Below, one piece after another: positions 10,021-20,454 of a DNA stretch of 64,000 nt. The notes beneath the pieces were generated by a model. It was not told where the DNA came from. It ran no database searches and was given only the letters and a program-made list of their open reading frames with translations. Within the stretch, counting starts at the first letter, position 1. Every line of letters starts with the position of its first letter. The position numbers were made by a program, and so were the translations under genes. The DNA lies in the NCBI GenBank assembly GCA_035079385.1, contig JAVHKY010000053.1, positions 2,666,001 to 2,730,000 on the forward strand. The letters are read 5' to 3'. The DNA comes from Aspidiotus rigidus (Eukaryota > Arthropoda > Insecta > Hemiptera > Diaspididae).

Positions 10021-11910
10021 GTGCCCTGACCGATCTCGATCTTTGGCTCTTCATATGGCAAGCTGAATCAACTCTGCGTATGCTTTTCGATCCGCTGCTA
10101 TGTGGAATAATTCATCAATGGTGCAACCCGTCCATTTCCTTAGATTCCTCAGCCAGGACAGGCTTTTTCGTCCAATTCTCCGCTTTCCTTCCACCTTGCC
10201 CATCATGATATTCTGTAATAGCGTATATTTTGGTCCCCTCATCATATGACCAAAGTATTCCAGTTTCCTTCTCTTAATCATCATGATTAGTTCTCTTTCT
10301 CTTTTTACCATCTGCATGATTTCATTATTGGTCTTCTTTGCCGTCCATGGTATTTTCATCATGCGACGATAACACCACATCTCAAAGGCTTCCAGCCGGC
10401 TCAATGTTCCTGCTTTCAAGGTCCACGTCTCTACTCCGTACAATAATGTGGACCATACATAGCACTTCATTGTTCTGATTCCCAAGTCAAGTGGCAAGTG
10501 GTGCGATGTGAGAACTTTTTTCATTTTTACAAAGGCGGCACGTGCGAATTCTATTCTGCATCGTATTTCTTCATGTGGACTTCCTTTATCGTTTATCCAA
10601 GCGCCTAGGTACTTATATTTATTTACTTGTTCCAACGCACCATTTCGCACCATTATGTTGACAGCATACTGGATTTTTTGCAATGACCATGACTTTGGTC
10701 TTTTTCGCATTGATCGATATGCCATAACAGTCGCATTCCTTCTCCACTGCTTTTATCAATTCTGCCAGGTCTTTTTCATTCTCTGCTAATAACACAGTAT
10801 CATCTGCATATCGAATGTTGTTTATATTCTCGCCACCAATTTTCACGCCCTCTTTTTTGTTGTCAAGGGCTTTCCTAAAGGCTTGTTCGGCGTAAATATT
10901 AAATAGTATTGGTGAGAGTATGCATCCCTACCTTCTCAATAGTGTCGGTTGTTCCATTTTCCAATTGAACTACTGCGCTTTCCTTTAGGTATAGGTTTCT
11001 TATTATTCTTATATCTGCCTTATCTATACCAATGCTGTCGAGTATAATCAGCAAATCGTCGTGCAGAACCTTATCAAAGGCTTTTTCAAAGTCCAAAAAG
11101 CATGCAAATATTGGTTTCTGGAATTCTTTCATCTTTTGTATTAGGATGGTCAATACAGAACAGTGCCTCACGTGTTCCAAGGCCACTCCGAAATCCGAAC
11201 TGCTCTCTACTGATGTTCTCCTCACACTTATTTCTTATTCTGTTATGCACAATTTTGAGGAAAGTCTTCAAAGTGTGGCTCATTAGACTTATCAGCCTGT
11301 ATTCGCTGCAGAATTTCGGCTGTGAGGTTTTAGGCAGCATGATGAATGTCGATAGCAACCATTCTGAAGGGATTTGTCCGGTGTCGTAGATTTTGTTAAA
11401 CATTTTTGTGAGCATTGTGATCCCCTCTTGGCCAAATATTTTTAATAGTTCAGCAGTCACCTCGTCAGGTCCAGGTGCTTTCCGGATTTTCGCTTGCTCA
11501 ATAGCATTTTCTACTTCTTCTCTTAAGATAGCCAGATGATGCTCCACAATGATTTCTTCCTCCATCTTTGGACGGTCGGCATGGAATAGGTCAGTCACAT
11601 ATGTTTCCCATACTGTGCGGATTTCTTTTTCTTCAATTATCGGCTTTCCATCTGTGTTGTTCAACATCATTGGTTTTCTGGGTTTATATAATCCTGCCAT
11701 CATCTTTAGTTCTTTGTGTATGTGATATTCGTCGTGCAGTTTCTGTAGTTGCTCGATATGTTCGCATTTCTCTTCCATCAAGTTTGCCTTTGCTTCTCTG
11801 ATCTTTTTTCTTAACTTTCGTTGGATTTGTTGGTACTGAGTTCTATCCTTCCTCGTTGCTGCAATCCTTCTTCCATCAAATAGGTTGAGTATTTCATCAT
11901 TTTCTTTCAA
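10021..11910 (-). mobile_element. 5'-truncated RTE-type non-LTR retrotransposon, frameshifted
   Basis: Read on the minus strand, the first part (11910-11086) carries KAPGPDEVTAELLK and REQFGFRSGLGTREA. The next (11225-10899) carries ACFLDFEKAFDKV, the third (10846-10619) has IRYADDTVLLAE, and the last (10725-10051) has KYLGAWINDKGS, YGVETWTL and LEYFGHMMRG up to the stop. Together these are the reverse transcriptase boxes in order plus the C-terminal region common in RTE-type elements. The three frame changes and the missing endonuclease show it is dead. The 3' untranslated part is only about 30 bp, usual for RTE. It interrupts a minisatellite that continues on both sides. Confidence 0.85.
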
Positions 11911-12060
11911 ATTTTCTTGTAAATTGTTATTTTATATTTGTACCCGGAACCTCGATAATCTTATCTTTCAAATTTTTTGGTCAATTTATTATTTTACGTG
12001 TGTATTTGTACATGGATACTCGATAATCTTTTCTTCCAAATTTTTGTCAATTTTTTCCTC
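11905..12060. repeat. Minisatellite continuation downstream of the RTE insertion
   Basis: These units have the same composition as those at 9826-10020 ('gtacccggaacctcgataatc' plus a T-rich tail), now with a slightly longer spacer. They lead straight into copy 3 of the secreted-protein gene. Confidence 0.7.
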
Positions 12061-12093
12061 GTGCCCTTGAACGCATTTATTCTCGGAACAAAC

Positions 12094-12619
12094 ACATATT
12101 TTTCCTGCAATTTTTTTTCGTGGTATTTATCTCTACAGCGAATGCGTAGTTTAGCTGGTTCGAGGGACGCTCCTCACCCCGCCTTATGACCTTGTGCGCT
12201 TGATCAATTATCCTGAATCTTATAGTGATAATCTTACAAAGGTCAAACAACCGAAACCAAACTTTCAACATCATCGACTCGAACCTTTGCATATATTGGT
12301 TTGCAAATATTTGAGGAGAAATTATTCCCAAATTGTGACAAAGTTTCTTCCTCAAACTTCAAATTCCATCGACACCATCGTCAGTCGCAAGAAAATAAAA
12401 GAGAAAAACGATCCTGAAAATAGAAAGGTAGACGATACTGACCGCCAAATTCATGAACACATATTCCGTACCAACAATTGTGCAATTGTCGACAAACCAA
12501 GTAGATTCCTCTATGATCAGCTTTTAGGTAATATTGTTCTTCTATTTTTTGGGCTAAACTTCAAAAATTTTGCGTCAGCTAAAATTTTACGAGGACATCG
12601 ACTTTTCGCGGGGAGATGA
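12094..12619 (+). pseudogene. Broken copy of the small secreted-protein gene (copy 3)
   Basis: The codon matching the start has become ACA, and the signal-peptide stretch is shifted. From 12194 the frame is open and reads NYPESYSDNLTKV, CKYLRRNYSQIVT and VDKPSRFL, close to the open copy. An AG|GTAATA donor follows at about 12528. The first CxxxxC cysteine is kept but the second has become arginine. This copy shares its upstream minisatellite with copies 1 and 2 and is not in the inverted repeat, so it arose by a separate duplication. Confidence 0.75.
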
Positions 12620-12689
12620 AGGGAATATCAAAAACTTCGAGCTCTCGGTTATAATCAGTTTCTGTTCAAGAAAATTCCGTGTAATGACC

Positions 12690-12830
12690 CGTACATTAGG
12701 TTAGGCCGCGCTGAGCCTAGTTTAGCTTAGTTTACCGTCTGTTAGGTCTAGTATAATGAAAGTATAAAGTAGCGAAGTAGGAAATTTTTCCAAGTCTCTT
12801 TACATTTACTACGAGTAGCTAGCGGACGCG
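12690..12830. repeat. Dispersed repeat, same family as window start
   Basis: The phrase cgctgagcctagtttagctt and the following ccgtctgttaggtctagtat match 7310-7350 almost exactly. Confidence 0.5.
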
Positions 12831-12998
12831 GAATCGCCGTCATACTCTAATCAATTCTTTCTTGCGGTTTTATGTGAACTTACTAACCGACTTCTAATGG
12901 ATTCAGTTTGTTCGCTGATGATGTAGCGCCATGAAGCTACAAAACATGTCCGTATCAAGGTGTTCATCCATATATTAAAAAAATTTGGGATCTATCCT

Positions 12999-14275
12999 TT
13001 TCACAGTTCGTGCGGGTGTTCTACTGGACGGATTTGCTTCATTTTTTTTTATTCTCTTCAGAATAACCTCTAGATTAGCCATCAAGCACTACTTAGTACC
13101 TCACTTCAGGTGTTCCCCACTTATCTGCATTTGCGTTTTCTCCCCATGTATTTCTTATGGGAAATTTTTCATACATAAATGGTTGAACGCAATGACAGTC
13201 CGTCAGACCGTTCCACTGGGCCGATTTGCTTCATTTTTTTTATTCTCCTCAGGACGACCTCTAGATTAACCATCAAGCATTACTTAGTGCCTTACTTAAG
13301 GTGTTCTCCACTTACCCGCATTTGCGTTTTCTCCCCATGTATTTCTTATGGGGAATTTTTCATACGTTCGGTTGATTGAACGCGAGAAGCGACGGTATTT
13401 AGCAGCTATAGTACGTATGTTGACTCATCCAGCAGTGAGAGAGGCATGAACTTGAACATTGGTACCTTCTATCCTTTTTTTTGAATATATATATATATAT
13501 ATGAAAAAACTTTCAAAAATAACTTTATGACGGTCCGTCTCGCCATTCTTCTCAACCAATTTGCTACAGTTTCTTCAATTTGTTTATTCAGCACATCAGC
13601 TGAACCATTAAGGATCAGCAGACGCTCGACTTAAGGCGCTCTTGAATTTTCCTCTTTTCACATATTATCTATCTATATACTGAAAAAAATTCAGTAAAAC
13701 TTGATAAAATTCGCCAGACATTCCCCCCTGGACAGATTGGGCTGATCTTTCCTTTGAATAAATGCTTCCGACCCACAGATAAGCCATTACCCATTGGCTG
13801 ACTCGTCCCTGACTTCAGTTTTGGGTAGTATTGAAATGCGATTTTGCCCTGTACATTTCTTATGGATATAGGTATTTTTTAGATGAAATTGAACCATTTT
13901 ATTCAGTTTACCAGCGTCAAACTAAACAGATCAGACTGATTTTTTTTTTTTTTTTTCCTAAATGAATGCCTCTCACCAACAGATTAGCCGTCACTCAACA
14001 ATTTACTCCGCCTTCCTGACAAATTTTCAAAAAATTGAAACGCAATTTTTCCCTGTACATTTCTTAAGGGGATGTTTGTGATGTTTGTGAAAGGAAAACG
14101 AACCCCATTTTCCAATTTGCCAGGGACTTCAACTGAACAGGTCGGGCTGATTTTTTATACCCTCCGATCCACCATCACTCCTTGATCAACTGATCCTCAC
14201 TCGAAGCAGATTCCCAAAACATTAAAACGCGGTTTCACCAATTACATTTCTTATGTGGACATATTCCACCTATAA
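12999..14275 (+). repeat. Diverged tandem array, about 195-bp units
   Basis: The first two units (about 12999-13190 and 13200-13390) are close. Each has a C-rich 'gttc..ctgg.c.gatttgcttc' head, a middle 'ctctagattaaccatcaagc' and the tail 'ccatgtatttcttatggg'. At least three further, more diverged units follow to about 14270, each recognisable by 'ccctgtacatttcttatgg'-type tails. An AT dinucleotide run lies at about 13486-13502. No gene is seen. The array ends just before a Helitron-type terminus. Confidence 0.65.
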
Positions 14276-14330
14276 TAATATATTCCCTTGTCCAGGTGTC
14301 ATGGTTGAATTATATCATCAATTATACTAA

Positions 14331-14357
14331 TGCTGCGGAGCAGCACAGGTCATCTAG
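14331..14357 (+). mobile_element. Helitron 3' terminus
   Basis: A perfect 6-bp stem with a 3-base loop (TGCTGC-GGA-GCAGCA, 14331-14345) is followed after 8 bases by CTAG (14354-14357) and then T. A short hairpin shortly upstream of CTRR, with insertion before T, is the hallmark of a Helitron 3' end. The 5' end (TC after A) could not be fixed. Candidates are TCTATCC near 12986 and 13468 or TCTATC near 13668. The ~195-bp array may be internal to this element. Confidence 0.7.
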
Positions 14358-14672
14358 TTCACTTTAAAATTGTATTCCATTTAATTTCAATTTTTGTTCC
14401 GTTTTGACCTTATATTATTTCGTGAATAAAAATTTTTTGTTACATTTTTCAGTGTTTTTTATCCAATTTTCATAAATAAGTCTACATGTCATTTCGAATA
14501 TACAATTTCGATTCCTGTTATGTCGTTCTATATAGGTGGTAAAGATGTTCAAGTTTTCCTCCTAGCTCCATGACCGTAATTTTTCCAAGACCTACAGCAT
14601 AGGCCAGGGCCGCCGCTTTCCTCGAAATAAAAATGTACGGTTGAGTCCGGCCAAGTTACTGTATCTCATCAG
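14358..14672. other. No gene seen
   Basis: AT-rich non-coding sequence between the Helitron end and the next MITE. No splice-flanked open frame or repeat was recognised. Confidence 0.4.
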
Positions 14673-15184
14673 TAGGGCAAGTAAAAATATTTTTTTATCC
14701 GTCTGAAATACTTTTTTTTAAATCTCAAAATATGTGGAAATATGTGCTAATAAATTTTTTTAAAGAAAACGTCAATTTGAGTGCAAAAAATTCTAAAAAT
14801 CAATTGAATAAAAGAAATATTAAAAAAGTACGTCATTTTGAGTACAAAAAATTCTAAAAATCAATTTAATAAAAGAAATATTAAAAAGACCGTGATTGCA
14901 GTTGATGAACGCATGCATGTGCAGGTTGTTGGACAAAAAACTTTGCCTATTACCTCTAAAAATGTCCAAAATTTCACAATAAGTTGCGAGAAATCGAGTT
15001 AAAATTAGCTTTTAGGGAAAACATGGAAAATATGTGAAATTTTTTTTTTTTCACAAAATGTAAAAATATGTGCTATCAAATTTCAATGGGGTACCCAAGG
15101 TATGCTGAAACGGATGATTTTCGAACTATTCACGTCATAACTAGTAGCGAAAAAAATATGTGAAAAATATTTTTACTTGCCCTA
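14673..15184. mobile_element. hAT-like MITE with 8-bp target duplication
   Basis: The termini are TAGGGCAAGTAAAAATATTT and its reverse complement, a TIR of about 22 bp. The flanks are CTCATCAG (14665-14672) and CTTATCAG (15185-15192), an 8-bp duplication with one mismatch, as hAT transposases make. The inside is non-coding. It contains a near-perfect 61-bp tandem duplication (about 14776-14836 and 14837-14894) and several 'aatatgtg' phrases that echo the termini. Confidence 0.8.
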
Positions 15185-15192
15185 CTTATCAG

Positions 15193-16800
15193 CAAGATAT
15201 AAAAACGTTACTTGAGACGAGCGGGGGACCTGCTTCACGAAAAATTTTCCAATTTCGATGAAGGATTTTGATAAGTGATTGAAATCAATGAGTTGTAGAA
15301 GTTGAACCTATTCCTTCTCCCCGCTGATGCTCATCATTAAGGTGGATACGATTTTCCCATGGAGCGGGAGTTTATTCTAGGTATTGTAATTGCCGAGAGG
15401 TGTCGCCATCCTTAACGGAGCGGGGATACTTTTGGGTAGGTACGAGCTGTACGGCCCACTGAATTGGAATTATCAACACGACTTACGTTTCTGCTATGGT
15501 GTATTAGAATTCCAGGCAGAATGAAGGACCACAATGGAAGTATTTTCCGATCTCGTTTCCTTGAAAAATTTATGATATGACGGCAAATACGAAGTAAACG
15601 CAAGTTGTGAAAACTCTTCTCAACGAAGAATTCGATATTGAAGTTGATTTTGGGGCGGCTCTCGTAAATAAAGAGCGTAATGATCTTCACACATGCACAC
15701 CACTTTGTACAGCAGACGACAGCAGTGCAGTACGTCCTATCAGTGAATAGTAGGTAGTAACAGCAATGGTAAGGGTATCCTAAAAGTACAATCTAACAAG
15801 CTGAAACAATTTAACTAGGGGGTGACTTCAAACAAATACCGACAAGGGAGGTTGGTCGGGAATCGGAGTACTTGGAGGCTATGCAATATATATATAGCAC
15901 ACAAAATGGGTTCCCAACATCAGGAACAGAACACAGATGATGAGTACAGATACTGCGAGAATTTTTTCCCTTGAACGTTATCGCGATAAGGTGACACTAA
16001 TGATAAAATATTTCTTAAGGTTAAGCAACGGGGAATTAATATAGCACTCGCGAAACCTTGAATACATTCAAGGGCAAGAACTCTCCATTATTTTCTATCG
16101 CAAAATAATAAAATCTATACATTACCACGCCGACCATTCTGAACTTCCTTATTTCAGGAGACAAGTGCGTTAACCGTCACGTCTCTGCTCAGCTCCAATT
16201 TACAGTATAGCTTCAGGTAGTACATTTGTATGAGCTATGCACACTGTGAGCCGCCCTCGGTCTACTGCCTCCATAAGAACCTGAGTATCATTAGTTTTCA
16301 CTTCACGAACAATTGATGGTCTCGACCGTTCGCACTTCGAAGAAGGTATAACGAACTATTTTATACACGGACGCTTATCTTCAGACTTTCACAAAGTTGA
16401 GTAACCCCACTAACAATTGAACAACAGATCTGACAGCGTTTCGGCCGCGCGGTGTGAAGTTGCCACTTTTTGAAGAAAACGCTGTCGTTTCTGCTACTGA
16501 TGCGCTGTTCAATTATTGTTAGATGCTTCCTTTACGATCAAAATATACTCATTAAGGTCGTAGCCGTCCCCGTCCACAGGAAAATAGCCACCGCACCCAA
16601 CCACCGTTAATACTTATACTGGTGTTTTGCTCAACGTCCGAGACGTACGTACATCGAATATTCAGTAGAATCAGAAGATAAAATCCGCCCCTCCTCAAAC
16701 ATCAGATAAAAAGAACGACGAATAAGAATACGAATCTTATATCGCACGATTCGAGAGAGGGGAAAGGAGATAAAAAAGTTGTTGCTCGAATTGAAATTAT
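15193..16800. other. No gene recognised
   Basis: Mixed AT-rich sequence. The phrase gtcgccatccttaacggag at about 15401 also occurs at about 5155, so part of it is a dispersed repeat. A 92-codon minus-strand open frame at 15412-15690 lacks any recognisable domain. Confidence 0.35.
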
Positions 16801-16817
16801 CATCTGAATTTGATAAT

Positions 16818-16852
16818 AGACACGCGCACACACACATGCACACACACATATC
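16818..16852. repeat. CA microsatellite
   Basis: An imperfect CA run interrupted by ATG. Confidence 0.8.
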
Positions 16853-17164
16853 CGCGATAACAAAAAAGCGGGTACTAAATATAAACTTTAAATAAGTTAC
16901 CTATTTTTTCAAGGGAGCTTCGCGAATGAATGTGAAAAGATTTGTTAGGTACCCATGATTTTAACATTAAGTTACCTGGCCTCTTCTGATACCTACCCAT
17001 ATGTAGGAGCGAGCTTTTTTTTCGAACCTCGAGTGTCGGGGAAAAATGAAAAAATCTGAAGGACCAGAAATACATACATACAGTAATATTATACGTCTGT
17101 ATACGATTACAGAAATGTAAAGATGAGAAGATAATCAGAAATAAGTACCGCGAAGACAAAATAT

Positions 17165-17528
17165 CACGACCGCAGTTTCGGAATTAAGCACACCGCTGAA
17201 CCATGTCGCCTACAAATCGACGTCGATCTGAAGTCAATTCGACGTCATGTCGACCCATTAGCCTACTTCAATAATTAATAGGCTAGTTGACACAAATTCG
17301 ACGCCGATTTACCGTCGAAATAGTTCCGGGGAATCGACCACAAACAACTGCAAATTGCCGTAAAGTCGACTTAATCCGTTTTATATCGAGTCCTGCAAAC
17401 GACGTAGAAATCAAGTCTGTCATGAGTGAACATAATTTAATAAATTTCGATTTGACGTCGACGTGAAGTCGATTTAGGGTGAATGATTCTTGTACATACC
17501 CTATAAACACACATCGAAATCGAAAATG
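17165..17528. repeat. TCGAC-rich degenerate repeat, left piece
   Basis: Many short variants of gtcgac, aatcgac and gacgtcgac occur in both orientations, spaced 15-40 bp apart. The same texture returns directly after the Penelope element (23114-23300) and at 27060-27610. The Penelope element was therefore inserted into this repeat. Confidence 0.6.
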
Positions 17529-17542
17529 AATTAAAACATTTT

Positions 17543-17946
17543 CAAAAGGATTTAACCGTGGAGAGAATTTAATTAGAACAAGAAAAAACTGGCTTTATTC
17601 TCCACATACTCGTACAAATAAGTTTTTACAACAGAAGTTCGACGTTTCGAAGCATCCCGCTTCTTCATCAGGAACTAGAATAAAACTGACAGGCAAAAAC
17701 GGAGAAAAAGGTGAAAACACAACGAACAGATGAGCCAGTCGAAAATTATAGCTGACTCACCCGTTCGATGTGATGACATTAGAATAAACATTCGCTAGGT
17801 CGCCTGTATCGGTTTTAAAGTTGACCGTATTCTTACTTTTAATAATATTGACAATTTCTAAAATTTTCCTCTTTTTATCATTGTCTTCTCTTCCTACAAT
17901 CACTGTCTTGGGAAAGTCAAACTGATGACCAGTGCCAAGAGAGTGG
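17543..17946 (-). repeat. Inverted partial copy of the Penelope 3' end
   Basis: This is the reverse complement of the element's own tail, from the endonuclease coding part (matching about 22727) to the pLTR tip and the 'ttctctccacggttaaatcc' stretch of about 20425-20446. It switches abruptly to the direct orientation at about 17947. Together with the direct pLTR it could fold into a long hairpin at the element's left edge. Confidence 0.85.
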
Positions 17947-17973
17947 GGGCCTTTTTCTCCGTTTTTGCCTGTC

Positions 17974-20305
17974 CCCGATAAACCAGATCGACCAAATATC
18001 TCTGTTGATTTTGAGTAGATGTTGACCAAAAATAGACTGAGCGGGCGCTCTGATGAGTGACTAATAATAGACCAACTTTTTCGGTCGATTTACTTCCGCT
18101 CTTCCCCACCATATGTAGACCACATTTAAACCAACTTGGACAAAATTTTGATGGAAAAAATTAGTCGATCTGCAGGTGATGTAGGTACCATAAAATGGTC
18201 TATCCTCAGTCATTGTCCATACTTCCTCTGCAATTGACTATATTTCGACCATTTTTGACCAAAACAATAGTCGATTTCTAGGGAACCCTGACGATATAAA
18301 ATAGTTTCTCATAGTCAATATTCAATCAGTGTCAACAGACCACCATAATTAGAAAAAACAGATTTTTTTTTTTTTTTTTTTTTTAATTCTTCTGACGAAA
18401 AAAATTGGTCGATTTCTGGGCAATGTAGACGATATTAAAATAGTCTGTTGTAGCCTATATTCAAGCGATATTAACGGACCACTACAAATAGACCACTTTT
18501 GACAAAGCAGAATAATCAAGTTTGGGCAATAGAGACGCCATAAAACGATCTATAGTTAGGTGATATTAATAGACCACCATTCTTGACGGGAAAAACCAGT
18601 CTATATCTAAGCCTCCCTCAAGTGAGAGAAGAAAAGAATGAAGATAGCAATCATTTTAGCGGGATTATATTGAGAGGAGTGCGATTTTGGTCTAAAATTA
18701 CAATATTAATAATTATTATACCTTCAATTATTTATGGACAATGTTCAGAAATTTGTGGACTTTATCATGGATTCATATCAATTCACATTGAATCAATTAA
18801 TTTAAATAATTTCTTAAAATGAATCTAAATTTATTATTTATTTATTTATTTATTTAAATTTACTTATTATAATTTAAATAATATATGAGTAATAATAATA
18901 ATTATTATTTATTCTTTATCAATTTAATTTGTGTTAATTTATTATTTAAATTAATTAAAAAAAAATATTCTTTAATGATTATTTTTTTTATTTGTCATAA
19001 ATAAACCTAATAATTTTCTATTAATTGAATGTAAAATTGAACAAAAAAATGAATATATCATTCTGGTTCAATATGATTACAAGTTTTAAATATTATTTAA
19101 AATCATTGAAATTATTAAATAATTTTTATCAATTCTTATTTAAAGAATCAAATATATTCATTAAATAAATTAAATGAGATATAAAAAGTATTTAGTTTCA
19201 ATTTTTTTACTTTTTTTATAATGATTTTTATATAAATTATTAGAAATGAATATAAATATTTTCATCAAATAAATAATTTTAAAAAACAAAATTAATGATT
19301 TTAATTAAATAAACTAGGATATCAGGAAAATTTAAATAAGATCTTTATTTTTTCAAAATAATATTATATTAGATATTATAAACTTTTAAAATAAATTTAG
19401 AATTCAATTTCAAAAAATAAAATCGATATAAAATTGAATTCAAAAAAATATTATTTAGTAATTAATCCTGATGGAATTCCTTAAATTGAATATTAAATAT
19501 AATATTTTTATGATTAGTAGAATATGTTAATTCATTAAACAATTTTATTATTAGGAATATTGATTTTTAAATTTCAAATTTTATTTTAAATCTCTTTATT
19601 CATCTGCGAGTTTGCAAGCAATATGAAAATTGATTAATTTCAAAAAAATTGACCGGAAATTTTAGGCAAAATTGAGTGACTACGGTTTGCATGAGAATTG
19701 ACCAAAAAAAAGAGTAAAAATATTGGTAGATGTTGAGGACAAGTCGACTGAAAATGGACCAAGGTATGTCCTAGGGATATCCGCCGAGAAGTTGACTGGA
19801 AATTTTGGTCAAAATTGTGTGGGTGACTATGCGGTTCGCCCCATAATACTCATTTTAAACCAAAAAAGAGAGTAAAGATAATTTATTGATGGATGTTGAA
19901 GAAAAATCTACTCAAAATGGATCAAGGTATCTCCCAAAATATCTGCCCAGAAATCAACTAGAAATCTTAGTCAAAATTGAGTAATAAATACAATACCAAT
20001 TTTAGACTAAGAAACGAGGAAAAATTTCATTCTGTATTGACAATATCACGACCAAAAATGGGTCGAAATGTGTACTCCGCATAGTGATCAAAAATAACCA
20101 AAAATTATGGTCAAAATTTAGTAGGAATAATATCAGACCAACAATCAACTGAAATAAATAGGCAAAATTTGGTGGATTTATCTCAAAAATTTACTAAAAA
20201 TCAACCACTTTCTGATGCTTCCACATTATTTGGTCTCTTTTCAGTCGTAGGACCAAAAACCAACCAATATCGACCATTTAGTGATGGTTGATTTGGTTTA
20301 TCGGG
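17974..20305. mobile_element. TIR element (CCCGATAAACC ends) inserted in the Penelope pLTR
   Basis: The left end is CCCGATAAACCAGATC and the right end is the reverse complement of CCCGATAAACCAAATC. The dinucleotide TC is doubled (17972-17973 and 20306-20307). The undisturbed right pLTR reads gcctgtcagttttatt (22982-22997), and so does the inverted copy near 17690, giving two empty-site controls. The outer thirds (about 17990-18600 and 19610-20290) are arrays of degenerate phrases like gaccaaaaattgacc in opposite orientations. The middle is mitochondrial DNA. No transposase is visible, so it is non-autonomous. The superfamily is unknown to me. Confidence 0.85.
18650..19605 (+). pseudogene. Nuclear mitochondrial insert (NUMT) with the COX2 3' end
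   Basis: Frame 18583-18822 ends with [22 protein letters not shown]. This is the copper-binding end of cytochrome c oxidase subunit 2, with Cys-x3-Cys and the following His. The nuclear frame stops at TGA (18820-18822). In the invertebrate mitochondrial code that codon is Trp and the protein would end two codons later at TAA (18826-18828), giving the expected FLKW-like tail. About 780 bp of extremely AT-rich sequence follows. It is consistent with mitochondrial DNA and may include a degenerate tRNA (a TTTGTCA loop near 18998 resembles a tRNA-Asp anticodon). The edges are approximate, set by where the transposon's internal repeats stop and resume. Confidence 0.8.
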
Positions 20306-20448
20306 TCAGTTTTATTCTAGTTCCTGATGAAGAAGCGGGATGCTTCGAAACGTCGAACTTCTGTTGTAAAAACTTATTTGTATGTGGAGAATAAAGCCAG
20401 TTTTTTCTTGTTCTAATTAAATTCTCTCCACGGTTAAATCCTTTTGTA
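20306..20448 (+). repeat. Penelope left pLTR, distal part
   Basis: This direct copy of the right pLTR begins at tcagttttattctagttcc and includes the paired 'atgaagaagcgggatgcttc' stretch and an AATAAA at about 20391. It ends with 'ttctctccacggttaaatcc' before the coding region. Its proximal part is at 17947-17973, displaced by the inserted TIR element. Confidence 0.85.
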
Positions 20449-20454
20449 TTTGTT

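Noticed and set aside
17757..18029. 90-codon minus-strand frame resembling the Penelope C-terminus
   Set aside because: It is the inverted partial copy of the element's own 3' end, not a separate gene.
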